The notes beneath the pieces are model-generated. The model ran no database searches. It was not told where the DNA came from and was given only the letters and a program-made list of their open reading frames with translations. 64,000 nucleotides of DNA from Desulfobaccales bacterium (lineage in GTDB: Bacteria > Desulfobacterota > Desulfobaccia > Desulfobaccales > 0-14-0-80-60-11). A program made the position numbers and the translations under genes. Positions 50,907-61,379 of this stretch are shown piece after piece; within the stretch, counting starts at the first letter, position 1, and each line of letters begins with the position of its first letter. Location of the stretch: positions 186,001-250,000 of the forward strand of contig JBAZPO010000001.1 of the NCBI GenBank assembly GCA_041648175.1, read 5' to 3'.

Positions 50907-53744
50907 TCAAGTGGTTTGCATATACCCTTTCTTGCCTTCGCCCATGAGCAACGCCACGGGAAAACTGAGTAATATATCTCCGACAGGCATTGCCTTGCCC
51001 GCAGAAAGTACCTCGCTCGTGATAACATTTCGCCAGGCAGCAGGTGCCCCGTTAGGCATTATCACCTCTGTATCCTGCCATACTTGTCTTCCCAGAGGAA
51101 AATCTTCCTTTTGAACCAGGTGGCTGAGAAACCTTGGAGCAATGACCAGGGCCCATTGCCGCTGATACCTCCAGGCAAAGGCGATGACATGGCTCCTGAA
51201 TCTTCCCGCCGACTCAAGGGGAAGATAAGCGCCGGAACGGAAGAGCTCTCGATGGGCTTTCTTCGCTTTGAGCGCCCGATAAATGAGAAAGAGTTTAATC
51301 CTCCCATCATCTTTCGTGGCAAGGAGATCTTGGGCCAGTCGGCCAATATCGGCCTCATCCTGTTCCCGGATGTCAGCCAGCATGGCGCGCCTTTTGTCAA
51401 AATCTACCGGCCGGCGATTATCAGGGTCCACCAGGCTCAGGTCCCATAGTTCAGATCCCTGATAAAAATCAGGTACCCCGGGTGATGTAATCTTGATCAG
51501 GGTCTGCGAGAGTGAGTTGAGTATCCCGTAGTGCGAAACTCTCCGGCAAAACGGGATAAATTCTTTCAGAAAGGCGTTGGTTTTTGAGCGGGCCAGGATT
51601 TTCTCAGCGAATGAGATGTAAGCGTTTTCATACTCAGTGTCGGGTTGCAACCAGGCGGTATGGACTTTGGCTTCCCGGACCGCTTTGACAATATAGCTTT
51701 TAATCCTTTCAATGAACTCAGGATACTCGGCATCGGAAAATGGCCAGGCGCCAATCAGCGTCTGGTATAAAAAATACTCGTCGTTTCTATCCGGAACGGC
51801 TAAGCGGCGTAGGCGTTTTTTTTTGCCCCGGTTTATCTTGATCCAGGTCCGGAGATTTTTTAGCCACTCGGCCGGCATCTCGGACAAGACATTTATTCTG
51901 GCGCGCGCGTCTTCGCCTCTTTTGGTATCGTGAGTCGAGGTCGCGTTTAAGGAATCCGGCCACAACTCTCTTTTCTTCGTGTTGAAGTGGTGGAATTCTT
52001 CAAGGGAGCAACCGAAGTGATCCGGCCGTCCACCGACCTCATTGAGGGACAAGAGCCGGTTGTATACATAATGGGTGGTATCTTCGACTCCCTTTGCCAT
52101 TACCGGACCGGAAAGTTGCTGAAACCTCATGGCAAAGTGGAGCCAGTCTCGCTTCTCTTCCTCAGAAACATAATCGGGAAAGTCCAGGAGCAGGAATCGG
52201 CGTACGAACGTAAATCCATGCAACAGGGCGGGAAAATTGGCTCTGGCCCGGTCCACCGCGGCCAAAATGTATTTCCGGTCGTCGTCCGAGACCAAAACCT
52301 GGCTAATGTGGGTCCGGTAGACGGGAAATACTGCCAGGACTCCGGTCAAGGCTCTTTGCAGCGCCGTGAGAGTTATGTCGCTGCCATGGCGGTCCCGGCT
52401 GGAGATCTTCTTCAAGAGCTGGGCAAGGTTGTGGACGTCGCTCGCCATATCTTCCTGAATTATCAGCTTTTTGTTGTCGTGCACGACATCTTCATAAGAA
52501 TTCTTTAAGCCGGTTACACTGGCATAGATCCTGCTAAAGGCTCGCGCATTTTCCTTTTGGCAAAACAACTCATTGACATAATTGGTAAAATCATAGCCAG
52601 TGGTTCCCTGGACCGGCCAAGCAGGTGGCAGGTCTTCCTGAAGATTGAGGATTTTTTCAACGACTATATAGGTTGCCGGGGCTTTTTCTCGCACTTTTTG
52701 CAGATAGCTGGCCGGATCGTACAGCCCATCAACATGATCAATTCTTAAACCGGTGACCACGCGTTTGGTAATCAGATCGAAAATCAGGCCGTGCGTGTAG
52801 GTTAGAACGTGCTCGTCTTCCACTCTGAGTGAGATGAGACCATTCACACAAAAAAAGCGGCGATAATTTATTTCTTCCGCGGCCACTTTCCAAAATGACA
52901 GCCTGAAGACTTGTTGGGCAAGGAGGTCATCAAGCAAATTAAAACTCTCGGCCCTCCCCTTTGCACCATTGAAGGTCCGCACGTTTTCATCAACAAATGC
53001 CTTAATTACGGGGTTGCTGTTGTAGGCTTCCCACAAAGTGTGTTGGATGAATTTTATCTGGTTATGGCGCTCTTCCGGCTCATCGCTCGAAGAGAGCGAC
53101 TTCAAGACATAGAGGATGCCTAAAAGTTTGATGAAGTCGGGATTGTCTTCGGCAAGTTGCCTTTTTAACCGGGGCAAGTTCTTAAAAAGATTGAGATACG
53201 ATTCGATTCGTAAGGGGAATGCGAGGTTGTAGTAAGCCACCTTGAAGCCATCCGGGCCGTATTGGAGAGCGATCTCTCCAGCTTCGAGACACTCCCCATA
53301 GAACCAGCCAAGAAAGGGCGCCAGAATTCTCTTGTTGAGGCTGGCGGCCGGATAATCCCAATCCACGTCGAAAAACTGAAAGTACCTGGAGCTGGAACCA
53401 TTCTCCAAAATATCCATCAGCAGCCGATTGTCCGAATCCATCGCCATATGATTCGGGACAATATCCTGAATCCACCCCATGTTGTGCGCTTTGAGCTCCT
53501 CGGCCAGTGCCTCCAAGTCGGAGAGCCCTCCCAACTCAGGATTCAGCTGATTGGGATCAACCACGTCATAGCCGTGGGTGCTGCCCTTGACGGCTTTGAA
53601 TATGGGAGAAGCGTACAGGTCGGATATACCCAGGTCCGCCAGATAGGAAATGACCGGCTGCGCGGCCTGAAAGCCGAAGGCCGGATTGAACTGAATCCGA
53701 TAGGTCGCGGTTGGCATATTCATGAGAGACTTCCCGGTCTTCAT
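50907..53744 (-). CDS. treY: Malto-oligosyltrehalose synthase
   Basis: 945 residues, GH13 family. The four GH13 regions are present: DIVPNHMA, GLRIDHVDGL, VVEKIL and STHDTKRGED; the N terminus (ATYRIQFNPAFGFQAA...YASPIFKAVKGSTHGYDV) is diagnostic for TreY. It isomerises the reducing-end bond of maltodextrins to give maltooligosyl trehalose. treZ, its usual partner, is absent from the window. The start overlaps the GH57 stop by four bases; a second ATG at 53723 (MNMPTATYRI) is equally possible. It converges with ndvB. Confidence 0.95.
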   Translation of the reverse strand: MKTGKSLMNMPTATYRIQFNPAFGFQAAQPVISYLADLGISDLYASPIFKAVKGSTHGYDVVDPNQLNPELGGLSDLEALAEELKAHNMGWIQDIVPNHMAMDSDNRLLMDILENGSSSRYFQFFDVDWDYPAASLNKRILAPFLGWFYGECLEAGEIALQYGPDGFKVAYYNLAFPLRIESYLNLFKNLPRLKRQLAEDNPDFIKLLGILYVLKSLSSSDEPEERHNQIKFIQHTLWEAYNSNPVIKAFVDENVRTFNGAKGRAESFNLLDDLLAQQVFRLSFWKVAAEEINYRRFFCVNGLISLRVEDEHVLTYTHGLIFDLITKRVVTGLRIDHVDGLYDPASYLQKVREKAPATYIVVEKILNLQEDLPPAWPVQGTTGYDFTNYVNELFCQKENARAFSRIYASVTGLKNSYEDVVHDNKKLIIQEDMASDVHNLAQLLKKISSRDRHGSDITLTALQRALTGVLAVFPVYRTHISQVLVSDDDRKYILAAVDRARANFPALLHGFTFVRRFLLLDFPDYVSEEEKRDWLHFAMRFQQLSGPVMAKGVEDTTHYVYNRLLSLNEVGGRPDHFGCSLEEFHHFNTKKRELWPDSLNATSTHDTKRGEDARARINVLSEMPAEWLKNLRTWIKINRGKKKRLRRLAVPDRNDEYFLYQTLIGAWPFSDAEYPEFIERIKSYIVKAVREAKVHTAWLQPDTEYENAYISFAEKILARSKTNAFLKEFIPFCRRVSHYGILNSLSQTLIKITSPGVPDFYQGSELWDLSLVDPDNRRPVDFDKRRAMLADIREQDEADIGRLAQDLLATKDDGRIKLFLIYRALKAKKAHRELFRSGAYLPLESAGRFRSHVIAFAWRYQRQWALVIAPRFLSHLVQKEDFPLGRQVWQDTEVIMPNGAPAAWRNVITSEVLSAGKAMPVGDILLSFPVALLMGEGKKGYMQTT

Positions 53745-56194
53745 CCCTGTGCAGGTTTATTGCTTACGGGGCATATGGGCACCCGGAGCAAAAAATTCTC
53801 TGCGAGGACCGTGGAATGGCGTAGCCATTCTTGCGCGTTTTGATCGCCCAGGCTGGCCTTTTCATTGAAGGTGGGACAATGGGCCTGAAGGATCTTGTAG
53901 CAGATGTTTTGGGTTTTCCAGAGGTTAATCTCGAACGGCAAGGTCCGGACCAGTTGTGCCGCCTTATTTAACCTCTCCAGACGAGCAAGATCGTCAGGTT
54001 GCTCGAGAAGTTGTTCGGCCAGACTCTCAATATTGACGGCCAGTAACAAGCCTAGCGCAGTCGCATCCAGAGTGGCGCCGGCCAAACGTGCTTCTTCCAG
54101 AAGCGGTCTGACGACTTCGGGGTCAAGCCCCTCCGCTTGAATGACCCTACGCACCTTGGCATTCAAGCACAAGTCCGCAGCGACTGAAAGGACTTGGGGC
54201 CGTGGCGTGCCGGACCCGGTCAGAAAGCGGATCAAGGGAGCATGGTGCTCATAAATCGAGCTATATGCAGCTTCAGCCTCTCTCAGAGTCGGCCCCATGA
54301 TGAGGTTCAGGACTTTGCGCCGCTCATCGGCAAACAACGAGGTCAATGAGTACGTGGACGTCCCGAAGTATTTACCCAGCAGCAGTATGGTCTTAGGGAA
54401 GTCAGCTCCGGCGAAAGCAGCGGAAATCTCTTGGGCCAGCGCTTCATATTTTTGCGCGCCCTGATATTCGCCGGTGCCGCAGGCGATACTATGATCCCCA
54501 AGATGGAGAACGCCAAAGCACAGGCTGGAGGATACGTGCGTAACCTCTGAAGTGACCGTGGCCCGTCCGATAACCAGCCTGGAGCCTCCGACCTGAAAGC
54601 TGCGGTAGTCCTCCCGGGTGGCGGAATAGGCATAGATCGAGCTGCGTTCGCCGATGTCCTGGAACAGAGAGCTTAAGGCATAGTGGGCGCCCACGTCTTT
54701 CATATCGAGCATGACCGGCCTGACAAATTTCTCATATATGGTGCGGCCGTCACGGTGTTCAGGTATGTTGCTCTTGGCCAGTTCAAGGTGTTCGAGAAAG
54801 GCGGGTTCGAAGGGTTCGCTAAAAAGCTGGTCGGCCAACTGCAAAACTCTGCCGGCATATTTTATGTTCTGAACCGTCTCAATCCCGGAAAGCTCGTCAA
54901 AAAACCAACCGCAACTAGTGTACATGAGCATTAAGTGGCGTTGGAGCTCCATGAGCTTCAGAACCGTGATCTCGTCCTCGGAGTTTAAGGGACGGGTCGC
55001 GTGGCTGATCATAAACGCACTGATGCGCTCGGGGGATCGATCCACGATGATATCGATGTAGTCGTCTCGAGCCGCCCAGGGATCGGTCAGAAATTTGCTG
55101 GCCATTTGTTCATAAGCCGGGTTCACGGCATCGCGGAGCCAGTCCAGGGCCGCACGCAGGGGGGCTCGCCAACCCTGGTTCCAACCTGAGTGGCCGCCGC
55201 TGTTGCACCCGCAATCGGCCCGCCAACGTTCTATGCCGTGCTCGCAGCTCCACGAGCTGTTCTCAAAGATCTCCACTTCGAACGCCGGTGGATGCTCCTC
55301 CAGGTACCGGCCATAATTTGTCACCTGCGCCAGGCCGTTGGACTCGATGTGATGGAGCGCATGCGCCAGGGCCATGTCACCGTTGCGATGATGATGCCCA
55401 TAGCTTTCGCCATCCGTGGCGATGTGGACGAGGCGAGGCGAGTCGTCAGCGAACGCGGACAGCAGCCGGTTGGCGAAGACCTCGCCGTTGTCGAGCAATC
55501 CTTCAAAGGCCAGAGCCTGGGCAATGGGACCGTCGTAAAAAAACAGGTTCATGACGCGGCCAGACGGCAGCGACACCCGGTAGGGTATGGCAGGATAGAT
55601 TTTGCCATCACTCACGTCCTGCCACTCATTACCATCAAGGGGTCGCACCCGGCTGGCCTGCCTGGGGGCAAGTATGGCAAAGGTGATGCCGTGTTGGGCC
55701 ATGAGGTCCAGGCTTTCCAGATCTACCGCCGTCTCCGGGAGCCACAACCCTTCCGGCTTGCGTCCAAAGCGATATTCAAAATCATTTATGCCCCAGATAA
55801 TCTGGGTGCTCTTGTCACGGCGGTTGGCCAGCGGTAGGATCATGTGATTGTAGGCTTGGGCCAAGGCATTGCCATGACCGGAGAATTTCTCCAGGCTCTG
55901 CCGGTCACCGTCTATAATTGCCCCATAGGCGTCGGGGGCGTACTTCTGCATCCAGAGCAAGACCGTCGGACCGAAGTTGAAGCTTATGCTGGCATAATTA
56001 TTCACCAGTTGGGCAATCCGTCCTTCCGTATCCCAGATTCTCGACACGGCGTTGGCCGCGTAGCATTCGGCGGTGATCCGCTCGTTCCAATCGTGGTAAG
56101 GGAACGCCGAATCTTGGATCTCAATGGCCTCCAGCCAGGGGCTTTCTCTGGGAGGTTGATAAAAATGCCCATGGATACAAACAAATCGGTTCAT
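53741..56194 (-). CDS. GH57 glycoside hydrolase with DUF3536 C-terminal domain
   Basis: 817 residues. GH57 N terminus (CIHGHFYQPPRESPWLEAIE), catalytic nucleophile in GLWLPETAVD (Glu154) and acid/base in HIATDGESYGHHH (Asp261). The C-terminal half matches DUF3536 (about residues 350-800). GH57 enzymes act on alpha-glucans (amylase, branching or 4-alpha-glucanotransferase); which one is not clear. First gene of a two-gene operon with treY, so it likely makes or trims maltodextrins for trehalose synthesis. Confidence 0.9.
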   Translation of the reverse strand: MNRFVCIHGHFYQPPRESPWLEAIEIQDSAFPYHDWNERITAECYAANAVSRIWDTEGRIAQLVNNYASISFNFGPTVLLWMQKYAPDAYGAIIDGDRQSLEKFSGHGNALAQAYNHMILPLANRRDKSTQIIWGINDFEYRFGRKPEGLWLPETAVDLESLDLMAQHGITFAILAPRQASRVRPLDGNEWQDVSDGKIYPAIPYRVSLPSGRVMNLFFYDGPIAQALAFEGLLDNGEVFANRLLSAFADDSPRLVHIATDGESYGHHHRNGDMALAHALHHIESNGLAQVTNYGRYLEEHPPAFEVEIFENSSWSCEHGIERWRADCGCNSGGHSGWNQGWRAPLRAALDWLRDAVNPAYEQMASKFLTDPWAARDDYIDIIVDRSPERISAFMISHATRPLNSEDEITVLKLMELQRHLMLMYTSCGWFFDELSGIETVQNIKYAGRVLQLADQLFSEPFEPAFLEHLELAKSNIPEHRDGRTIYEKFVRPVMLDMKDVGAHYALSSLFQDIGERSSIYAYSATREDYRSFQVGGSRLVIGRATVTSEVTHVSSSLCFGVLHLGDHSIACGTGEYQGAQKYEALAQEISAAFAGADFPKTILLLGKYFGTSTYSLTSLFADERRKVLNLIMGPTLREAEAAYSSIYEHHAPLIRFLTGSGTPRPQVLSVAADLCLNAKVRRVIQAEGLDPEVVRPLLEEARLAGATLDATALGLLLAVNIESLAEQLLEQPDDLARLERLNKAAQLVRTLPFEINLWKTQNICYKILQAHCPTFNEKASLGDQNAQEWLRHSTVLAENFLLRVPICPVSNKPAQG

Positions 56195-56386
56195 CAGTTA
56201 GTCCTCCGGTTGTAGACTTACAATGAGAAAGGCAACACTAAACATTGCAGCAAAGGCGATGGCTCGGTAAGGAAACTGACGGTGCTCAAGGGGTTCCAAG
56301 TGATCCGCCGAGCCATTGTGGCCCAATAGTGGAAAGCATTATTTTTCCTTTGATGTTAATTTTTAATAATACTCAAATCCACCATG

Positions 56387-58462
56387 TCAAGTCAGACCGG
56401 CGCCCAGGAACTTTGCCAAAAAGGCCTCGGCTTCCGGGGGTACGGAAGTGAAATGGACCAGGAAGGCAGGGGGGGATGTGGAGAGGTGAGCCACCACTTT
56501 GCCGTAAAGGTCATCGGAGATTTCGTGGTCGTCGGGGTCGTATAGGGAAATCCGCAGGTTCGCCAGTGGGGAGGGCAGGATCTCAGAGTGAATTTCGACC
56601 ATATTATGGGCTATTTTGGTGATGGTGCCCCCATGCCCCAGCTCTCCGGTATGTTTCCAATCCACCACGGTAAACTGGACGCGGAGCCCGTGCTTGAGTT
56701 CTATCCACGTAATCTCTTTTTTCGGAGGCAGAAAGAGTTGAAAATCTCCGCCGATACCTCCCACTTCATGGATGGTCAGCGGTTTTTTCACCCCTTTGAG
56801 CATAACCTGCATGGCGGTGTCTATCCGACAGATATCGCCACATTCGTCTAAGGTGCTTTCTGAAATGAAGATTTGGCCGCCCACCGTATAGGATTCAATG
56901 CGGGCCGTGAGGTTGACCGCGCGGCCGACCACGGCATACTTGATTCTCTTCTTAGAGCCGATGTTGCCTATCACCACTTCGCCGGTGTTGATGCCGATAC
57001 CTAAAGCTACTTCGGGGTACCCGGACTGGCGATTCCGTGCATTGACCGTGGTCATGGCCAATTGCATTTCCACGGCGCACGCCACGGCTCGTCGCGGGTC
57101 GTCGGGGCGCAGGATAGGAGCTCCAAAGATCACCAGGATGCCGTCGCCGATGAATTCGTCGATGGTGCCCTGGTACTTCTGGATGATTTCCGTCATGGTC
57201 TCCAGATAGATATTGATCATCGCCATCACATCCTCAGCGGGCAGACGCTCACTTATGGAGGTGAAGCCGCGCAGATCGGCCATGAGAATCGTAGCACGCC
57301 TTTTTTCACCCGCTATTTTCAGTCCACCTTCCTTTAGAATCGTGTCGACGATTTCATCCGAGAGGTAGCTGCCAAAGGTCTGGCGAATAAACCGGTTGCG
57401 CAGTTCCAGGGCTGTGTTGAGTTCATGCAATTGTCGCTGTTGCTCTATCTTTAGATCCCGCAGCCGCTTTTTTTCCAGACAGGCCTGCACCCGGGCTCTC
57501 AGCAGCACCGGGTTGAAGGGCTTGCGCAAATAGTCTTCCGCTCCCAGTTCAATGCAGCGGACCGCGCTGTCTATTTCGTCCAAGGCGGAAATCATGATGA
57601 CCGGCAGGTCCCGCCAGGTTTCGGAATGCTTCAGGTTTTGGAGCACCTGGTAACCGTTCAGTTCCGGCATCATAATATCAAGGAGCACCAGGTCGAAAGC
57701 GCCGGTGGCGATCATCTCCAGGGCCAGGCGGCCATTGTGCGCCACCCGCACCGTATGGCCTTGACGCTCCAGATAACGGGACAGCAGGTCACGGTTTATT
57801 TCATTATCATCCACCACCAGTATAGAGCCGGGTTCTCTGCCGGCAACGGCATCACTTTCCTGAGCCAATTTCCTCAAGCTGCGCATTACGCTGTCAATCA
57901 GAGGAGACTGGTCTGAGGCCTCCGGGGTTACAGTCTTAAGACCCGCATCGAGCTTGGAAAAATCAATGATATTGTTGATTCGCGCCAGGAAGAGCTTCCC
58001 GGCGTCGTGGATTTTCTGGAGGTCGGCGGTAATTTTTTCTCGCCCTTGTTCCGCGGCGTTCTCCAACAGGATTTCGCTGTAACCGATGATCCCGTTTAGC
58101 GGGGTGCGCACCTGATAGTCCAGGTTGGCGATGAGCGATTCCAGGTTGAAGGACACATCATCTGAGGCAAGTTTGTTGGCATCCAGGAGGACATTGATTA
58201 TCTCCAGGAGTTGCTGACCGGCAGAGAGAATTTGGTTGAGGTCGGAGACATACGCTGCTAGGCCCAGATCATCGGCGTCTCCCAAGAGCAGTTCACTGTA
58301 ACCGATGATCGCGTTTAGGGGTGTCCGCAATTCATGGCGCAGATGGGCCCACAGGGCTTGTGGGGTTCGACCACCATCAGCTTCTGGACCGGACGCACTC
58401 TGAACGGCCGGAGAAGTTGCCTGGGTTTCGGTCTGACGGGGTTCGGATTCGGTGGTGAACAT
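56387..58462 (-). CDS. Class III adenylate/guanylate cyclase with receiver and two kinase-dimerisation stubs
   Basis: 691 residues. Order: a HisKA-like helix pair with HELRTPLNAIIGYSEL; a second pair in which the His is lost (YQVRTPLNGIIGYSEI); a receiver (~215-335, Asp in LLDIMMPEL); a class III cyclase domain (~375-560) with MADLRGFTSISE and GDGILVIFGAP carrying both metal Asp residues and VVGRAVNLTARIES; and a C-terminal ~95-residue beta-rich region, perhaps PilZ-like. No HATPase domain is present, so the HisKA segments may serve for dimerisation or phosphotransfer. Last gene of a three-gene signalling operon. Confidence 0.88.
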   Translation of the reverse strand: MFTTESEPRQTETQATSPAVQSASGPEADGGRTPQALWAHLRHELRTPLNAIIGYSELLLGDADDLGLAAYVSDLNQILSAGQQLLEIINVLLDANKLASDDVSFNLESLIANLDYQVRTPLNGIIGYSEILLENAAEQGREKITADLQKIHDAGKLFLARINNIIDFSKLDAGLKTVTPEASDQSPLIDSVMRSLRKLAQESDAVAGREPGSILVVDDNEINRDLLSRYLERQGHTVRVAHNGRLALEMIATGAFDLVLLDIMMPELNGYQVLQNLKHSETWRDLPVIMISALDEIDSAVRCIELGAEDYLRKPFNPVLLRARVQACLEKKRLRDLKIEQQRQLHELNTALELRNRFIRQTFGSYLSDEIVDTILKEGGLKIAGEKRRATILMADLRGFTSISERLPAEDVMAMINIYLETMTEIIQKYQGTIDEFIGDGILVIFGAPILRPDDPRRAVACAVEMQLAMTTVNARNRQSGYPEVALGIGINTGEVVIGNIGSKKRIKYAVVGRAVNLTARIESYTVGGQIFISESTLDECGDICRIDTAMQVMLKGVKKPLTIHEVGGIGGDFQLFLPPKKEITWIELKHGLRVQFTVVDWKHTGELGHGGTITKIAHNMVEIHSEILPSPLANLRISLYDPDDHEISDDLYGKVVAHLSTSPPAFLVHFTSVPPEAEAFLAKFLGAGLT

Positions 58463-58469
58463 GGTTTGT

Positions 58470-58844
58470 CTAAGTCGCTTCCTTACCTAAAAAACCTTGG
58501 ATTTTTTCCAGCAGCCGGCGAAAGTCGATGGGTTTGGTGTCATAGTCATTGCAACCTGCGGCTAATGATTTTTCCCGGTCTCCCGCCATGGCATGGGCGG
58601 TAAGGGCAATAATGGGGATGGACCGGGTTTCCGGCATGGCTTTGAGCAGGCGGGTCGCTTCCCAGCCGTCCAGGCCGGGCAGACTGATGTCCATGAGGAT
58701 CAGGTCAGGGGCTTCTGAACGGGCCAGATCAACTGCCTGTTCGCCATCCACCGCGCTGACCATCTCAAAGCCAGCCTTGAGCAAGCGCCGCGATAACATG
58801 TCGCGATTCATTTCATTATCTTCTACCAAAAGGATCTTGGGCAT
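58470..58844 (-). CDS. CheY-like single-domain response regulator
   Basis: Start MPKILLVEDNEMN at 58844 with AAGGAG upstream. 124 residues with the complete receiver set: acidic pair (VEDN), phospho-Asp in LILMDISLPG, Thr in ALTAHAM, Lys in TKPIDF. Seven bases separate it from the cyclase gene and 28 from the kinase gene. Probably a phosphorelay intermediate between them. Confidence 0.93.
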   Translation of the reverse strand: MPKILLVEDNEMNRDMLSRRLLKAGFEMVSAVDGEQAVDLARSEAPDLILMDISLPGLDGWEATRLLKAMPETRSIPIIALTAHAMAGDREKSLAAGCNDYDTKPIDFRRLLEKIQGFLGKEAT

Positions 58845-58872
58845 GTAGTTTTGCTCCTTAGGCAATTTCCTG

Positions 58873-61311
58873 CTAAGCAGTTCTATTACCGGTTTTCAAT
58901 TTGCTCTTCTTAAGGCAAGATTTCACCAGTTCGCTCACTTCGGCCAGTAACTCATCTCGCGGACAAGCGTCTTTCCGGATGATCTCCTGGACATAACCAT
59001 TCAGTCGCACGCGGTCTGCTTTCGTTAAATCTTTGGCGGTGACGACAACGATGGGAATGGTCCGCCAGCTTTTGTGCTGGTGAACGCGGTCGATAAATTG
59101 AAACCCGTCCATCTCCGGCATCATGAGATCCAGCAAAATTAACATCGGCTGGCTCTCGGCCAGGCGCTCTATAGCCACGCGCCCGTTCTCGGCCTCGATC
59201 ACTTGACACCCTTCTTTTTTCAGCAAACGCCGGAGAATCTCCCGCGTATCAGGATCGTCTTCGACGACCAGAACCGGACCGGGTTGAGGATGCCGCCGAT
59301 ACTTTTCCAGAACCGCCAGCAGGCGCTTACGCTGGATGGGCTTGGTCAGGTAATCCGACGCGCCCAAGGCGTAGCCCAGGTTCTTATTATCCACGAAAGT
59401 CAGCATTACTACCGGTATATCGGCTAAGGCAGGATCGGCCTTGAGCTCCGTCAACACCGCCCAGCCGTCCCGGCCCGGCATCATCACGTCCAGCGTAATG
59501 ACGTCAGGTTGGAGTTCTCTAGCCAGACGCAACCCCTCTTCACCCTCGGAAACGGTCTGCACGCGAAAACCATCCTTGCTCAAAAAACGTTTCAAGAGGT
59601 CACGGGTAGCCGGATCATCTTCAATGACCAGGACAGTACTCAAGTCTGCCGATTCCATCTGCTCAGGTAGTTCGTTGAGGGGCGCTGCTGCCGGGGGTTG
59701 AGCCTTGACCCGGGCCGGGAGCCGAATCGTAAAGGTGGTGCCGGCCCCGTGGTCACTAATGGTACTGATCTCTCCTCCCATCATCTGACAGAAGCGATGG
59801 GTGATGGTCATCCCCAGCCCGGTGCCGCCAAATTTCCGGGAGGTTGAAGCATCGCCCTGAACGAAAGGCTGGAAGAGTTTCTCCATCTGGTCCGGGGCCA
59901 TGCCGATTCCCGTGTCACTGACGCTGAATTTAATCCAGTCGACGCCGCCTATGAGCTCGCGAGAGGCTTCCAGGGTGATGGTGCCATTTTCGGTGAATTT
60001 ACAAGCGTTGCTGAGCAGATTGAACAAGGATTGCCGTACCTTGGTCAGGTCAGCATGCATGGTGCCCAGATCAGCGGCACAGTGCACCTGAAGAGTATTG
60101 GCGTTCTTTTCCACCAGCGGCTTAATGGTGCTGACGACATCTTCGATCACCCGGGAAATACCAAAAGATTCCAGGAAAAGATCCATTTTGCCGGCTTCGA
60201 TCTTGGACAGGTCGAGAATATTGTTGATGAGGCTCAGAAGATGATTACCGGAGGCATGAATCTTTTGCAGGTCGGGGATAAGATCTTCCTGCCCCTTCTC
60301 TTGGGCGTCTTCCATCAAGATTTCGCTGTAACCAAGTATGGCGTTCATAGGGGTGCGCAGCTCATGGCTCATGGTGGCCAGGAACGCGCTTTTAGCTTGA
60401 TTGGCGGCATCGGCGGCATCTTTGGCTTTTGTCAGGGTCGCTGCAATTTTCATGGGCTCGGTCAGATCGCGGGTCAACATGGCAAAGCCACGCAGATTTC
60501 CGCCCTGATCCCGGATCGCCGTGAAGACCACGTTCGCCCAGAAGGTTGATCCGTCCTGGCGCACCCGCCAGCCCTCGTCCCCGAATTGGCCCTTGGCCGC
60601 CACCACGTCCAAGTCGCGCTGGGGCTTGCCGCTCTGGATGTCTTCTTGGGGATAAAACCGTGAAAAGTGCTGGCCGACGATCTCCTCGGCGCTATAGCCC
60701 TTGATCCGCTCCGCTCCGGCATTCCAGCTCACCACGCGCCCCTCCGGATCCAGCATGACGATAGCGTAGTCGGTCACGCTCTCTACCATCAACCGGAAGC
60801 TTTCCTCGGTCCAGCGCAGTTGCTCTTCCACATGCTTACGGGCGGTATTGTCGGTGCCGATCAGCAGATAGCCGATGATGGTCTCTTGCGCATCGCGCAG
60901 CGCCGTGACCGACACGATGGCCGGAAAGCGGCTGCCGTCCTTGCGGATGTAAGTCAGCTCGTAGATGTCCTCGATGCCGCGGGAAGCCTTGAAGACCAAG
61001 GCCTCAAAACCTGGCGTAATCGTGGTATCAAGCTCGAGGCTCAACGCGGCGGCCCGCGCGATCAGCTCCTGCGGATCGGAAATCGCGGCCGGGGTGATCT
61101 TGTCCACCACTTCGGCAGCCGTGTAGCCGAGCATGCGCTCGGCGCCGACATTGAATATTTGAATGACGCCCTGCGCGTCGGTAGCGATACTCGAGAAGTT
61201 GGCGCTGTTGAAAATCGCCTTTTGCAAGGCCCCCGCTTTTAGCAGGGCCTCTTCCGCCTGCCGACGCTCAGACTGCGAGACCAGCCAATTTGGGTCAGAG
61301 TAATTTGGCAT
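58873..61311 (-). CDS. Double-PAS hybrid histidine kinase with two C-terminal receivers
   Basis: 812 residues, cytoplasmic. PAS 1 (~28-150), PAS 2 (~165-290), HisKA with MSHELRTPMNAILGYSE (His316), HATPase (~410-540: NLLSNACKFT, DTGIGM, GGTGLGMTIT), then two receivers (Asp in TLDVMMPGRDG and LLDLMMPEMDG). The PAS domains may bind a redox or small-molecule ligand. First gene of the operon; phosphate probably passes to the lone receiver and the cyclase. Confidence 0.93.
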   Translation of the reverse strand: MPNYSDPNWLVSQSERRQAEEALLKAGALQKAIFNSANFSSIATDAQGVIQIFNVGAERMLGYTAAEVVDKITPAAISDPQELIARAAALSLELDTTITPGFEALVFKASRGIEDIYELTYIRKDGSRFPAIVSVTALRDAQETIIGYLLIGTDNTARKHVEEQLRWTEESFRLMVESVTDYAIVMLDPEGRVVSWNAGAERIKGYSAEEIVGQHFSRFYPQEDIQSGKPQRDLDVVAAKGQFGDEGWRVRQDGSTFWANVVFTAIRDQGGNLRGFAMLTRDLTEPMKIAATLTKAKDAADAANQAKSAFLATMSHELRTPMNAILGYSEILMEDAQEKGQEDLIPDLQKIHASGNHLLSLINNILDLSKIEAGKMDLFLESFGISRVIEDVVSTIKPLVEKNANTLQVHCAADLGTMHADLTKVRQSLFNLLSNACKFTENGTITLEASRELIGGVDWIKFSVSDTGIGMAPDQMEKLFQPFVQGDASTSRKFGGTGLGMTITHRFCQMMGGEISTISDHGAGTTFTIRLPARVKAQPPAAAPLNELPEQMESADLSTVLVIEDDPATRDLLKRFLSKDGFRVQTVSEGEEGLRLARELQPDVITLDVMMPGRDGWAVLTELKADPALADIPVVMLTFVDNKNLGYALGASDYLTKPIQRKRLLAVLEKYRRHPQPGPVLVVEDDPDTREILRRLLKKEGCQVIEAENGRVAIERLAESQPMLILLDLMMPEMDGFQFIDRVHQHKSWRTIPIVVVTAKDLTKADRVRLNGYVQEIIRKDACPRDELLAEVSELVKSCLKKSKLKTGNRTA

Positions 61312-61379
61312 TTCTCATCTTTCCTGGGAGGTCACAGCCTGCCTTCGAGGCCGCTCAAACTAACATATTGAAAGTCAGA

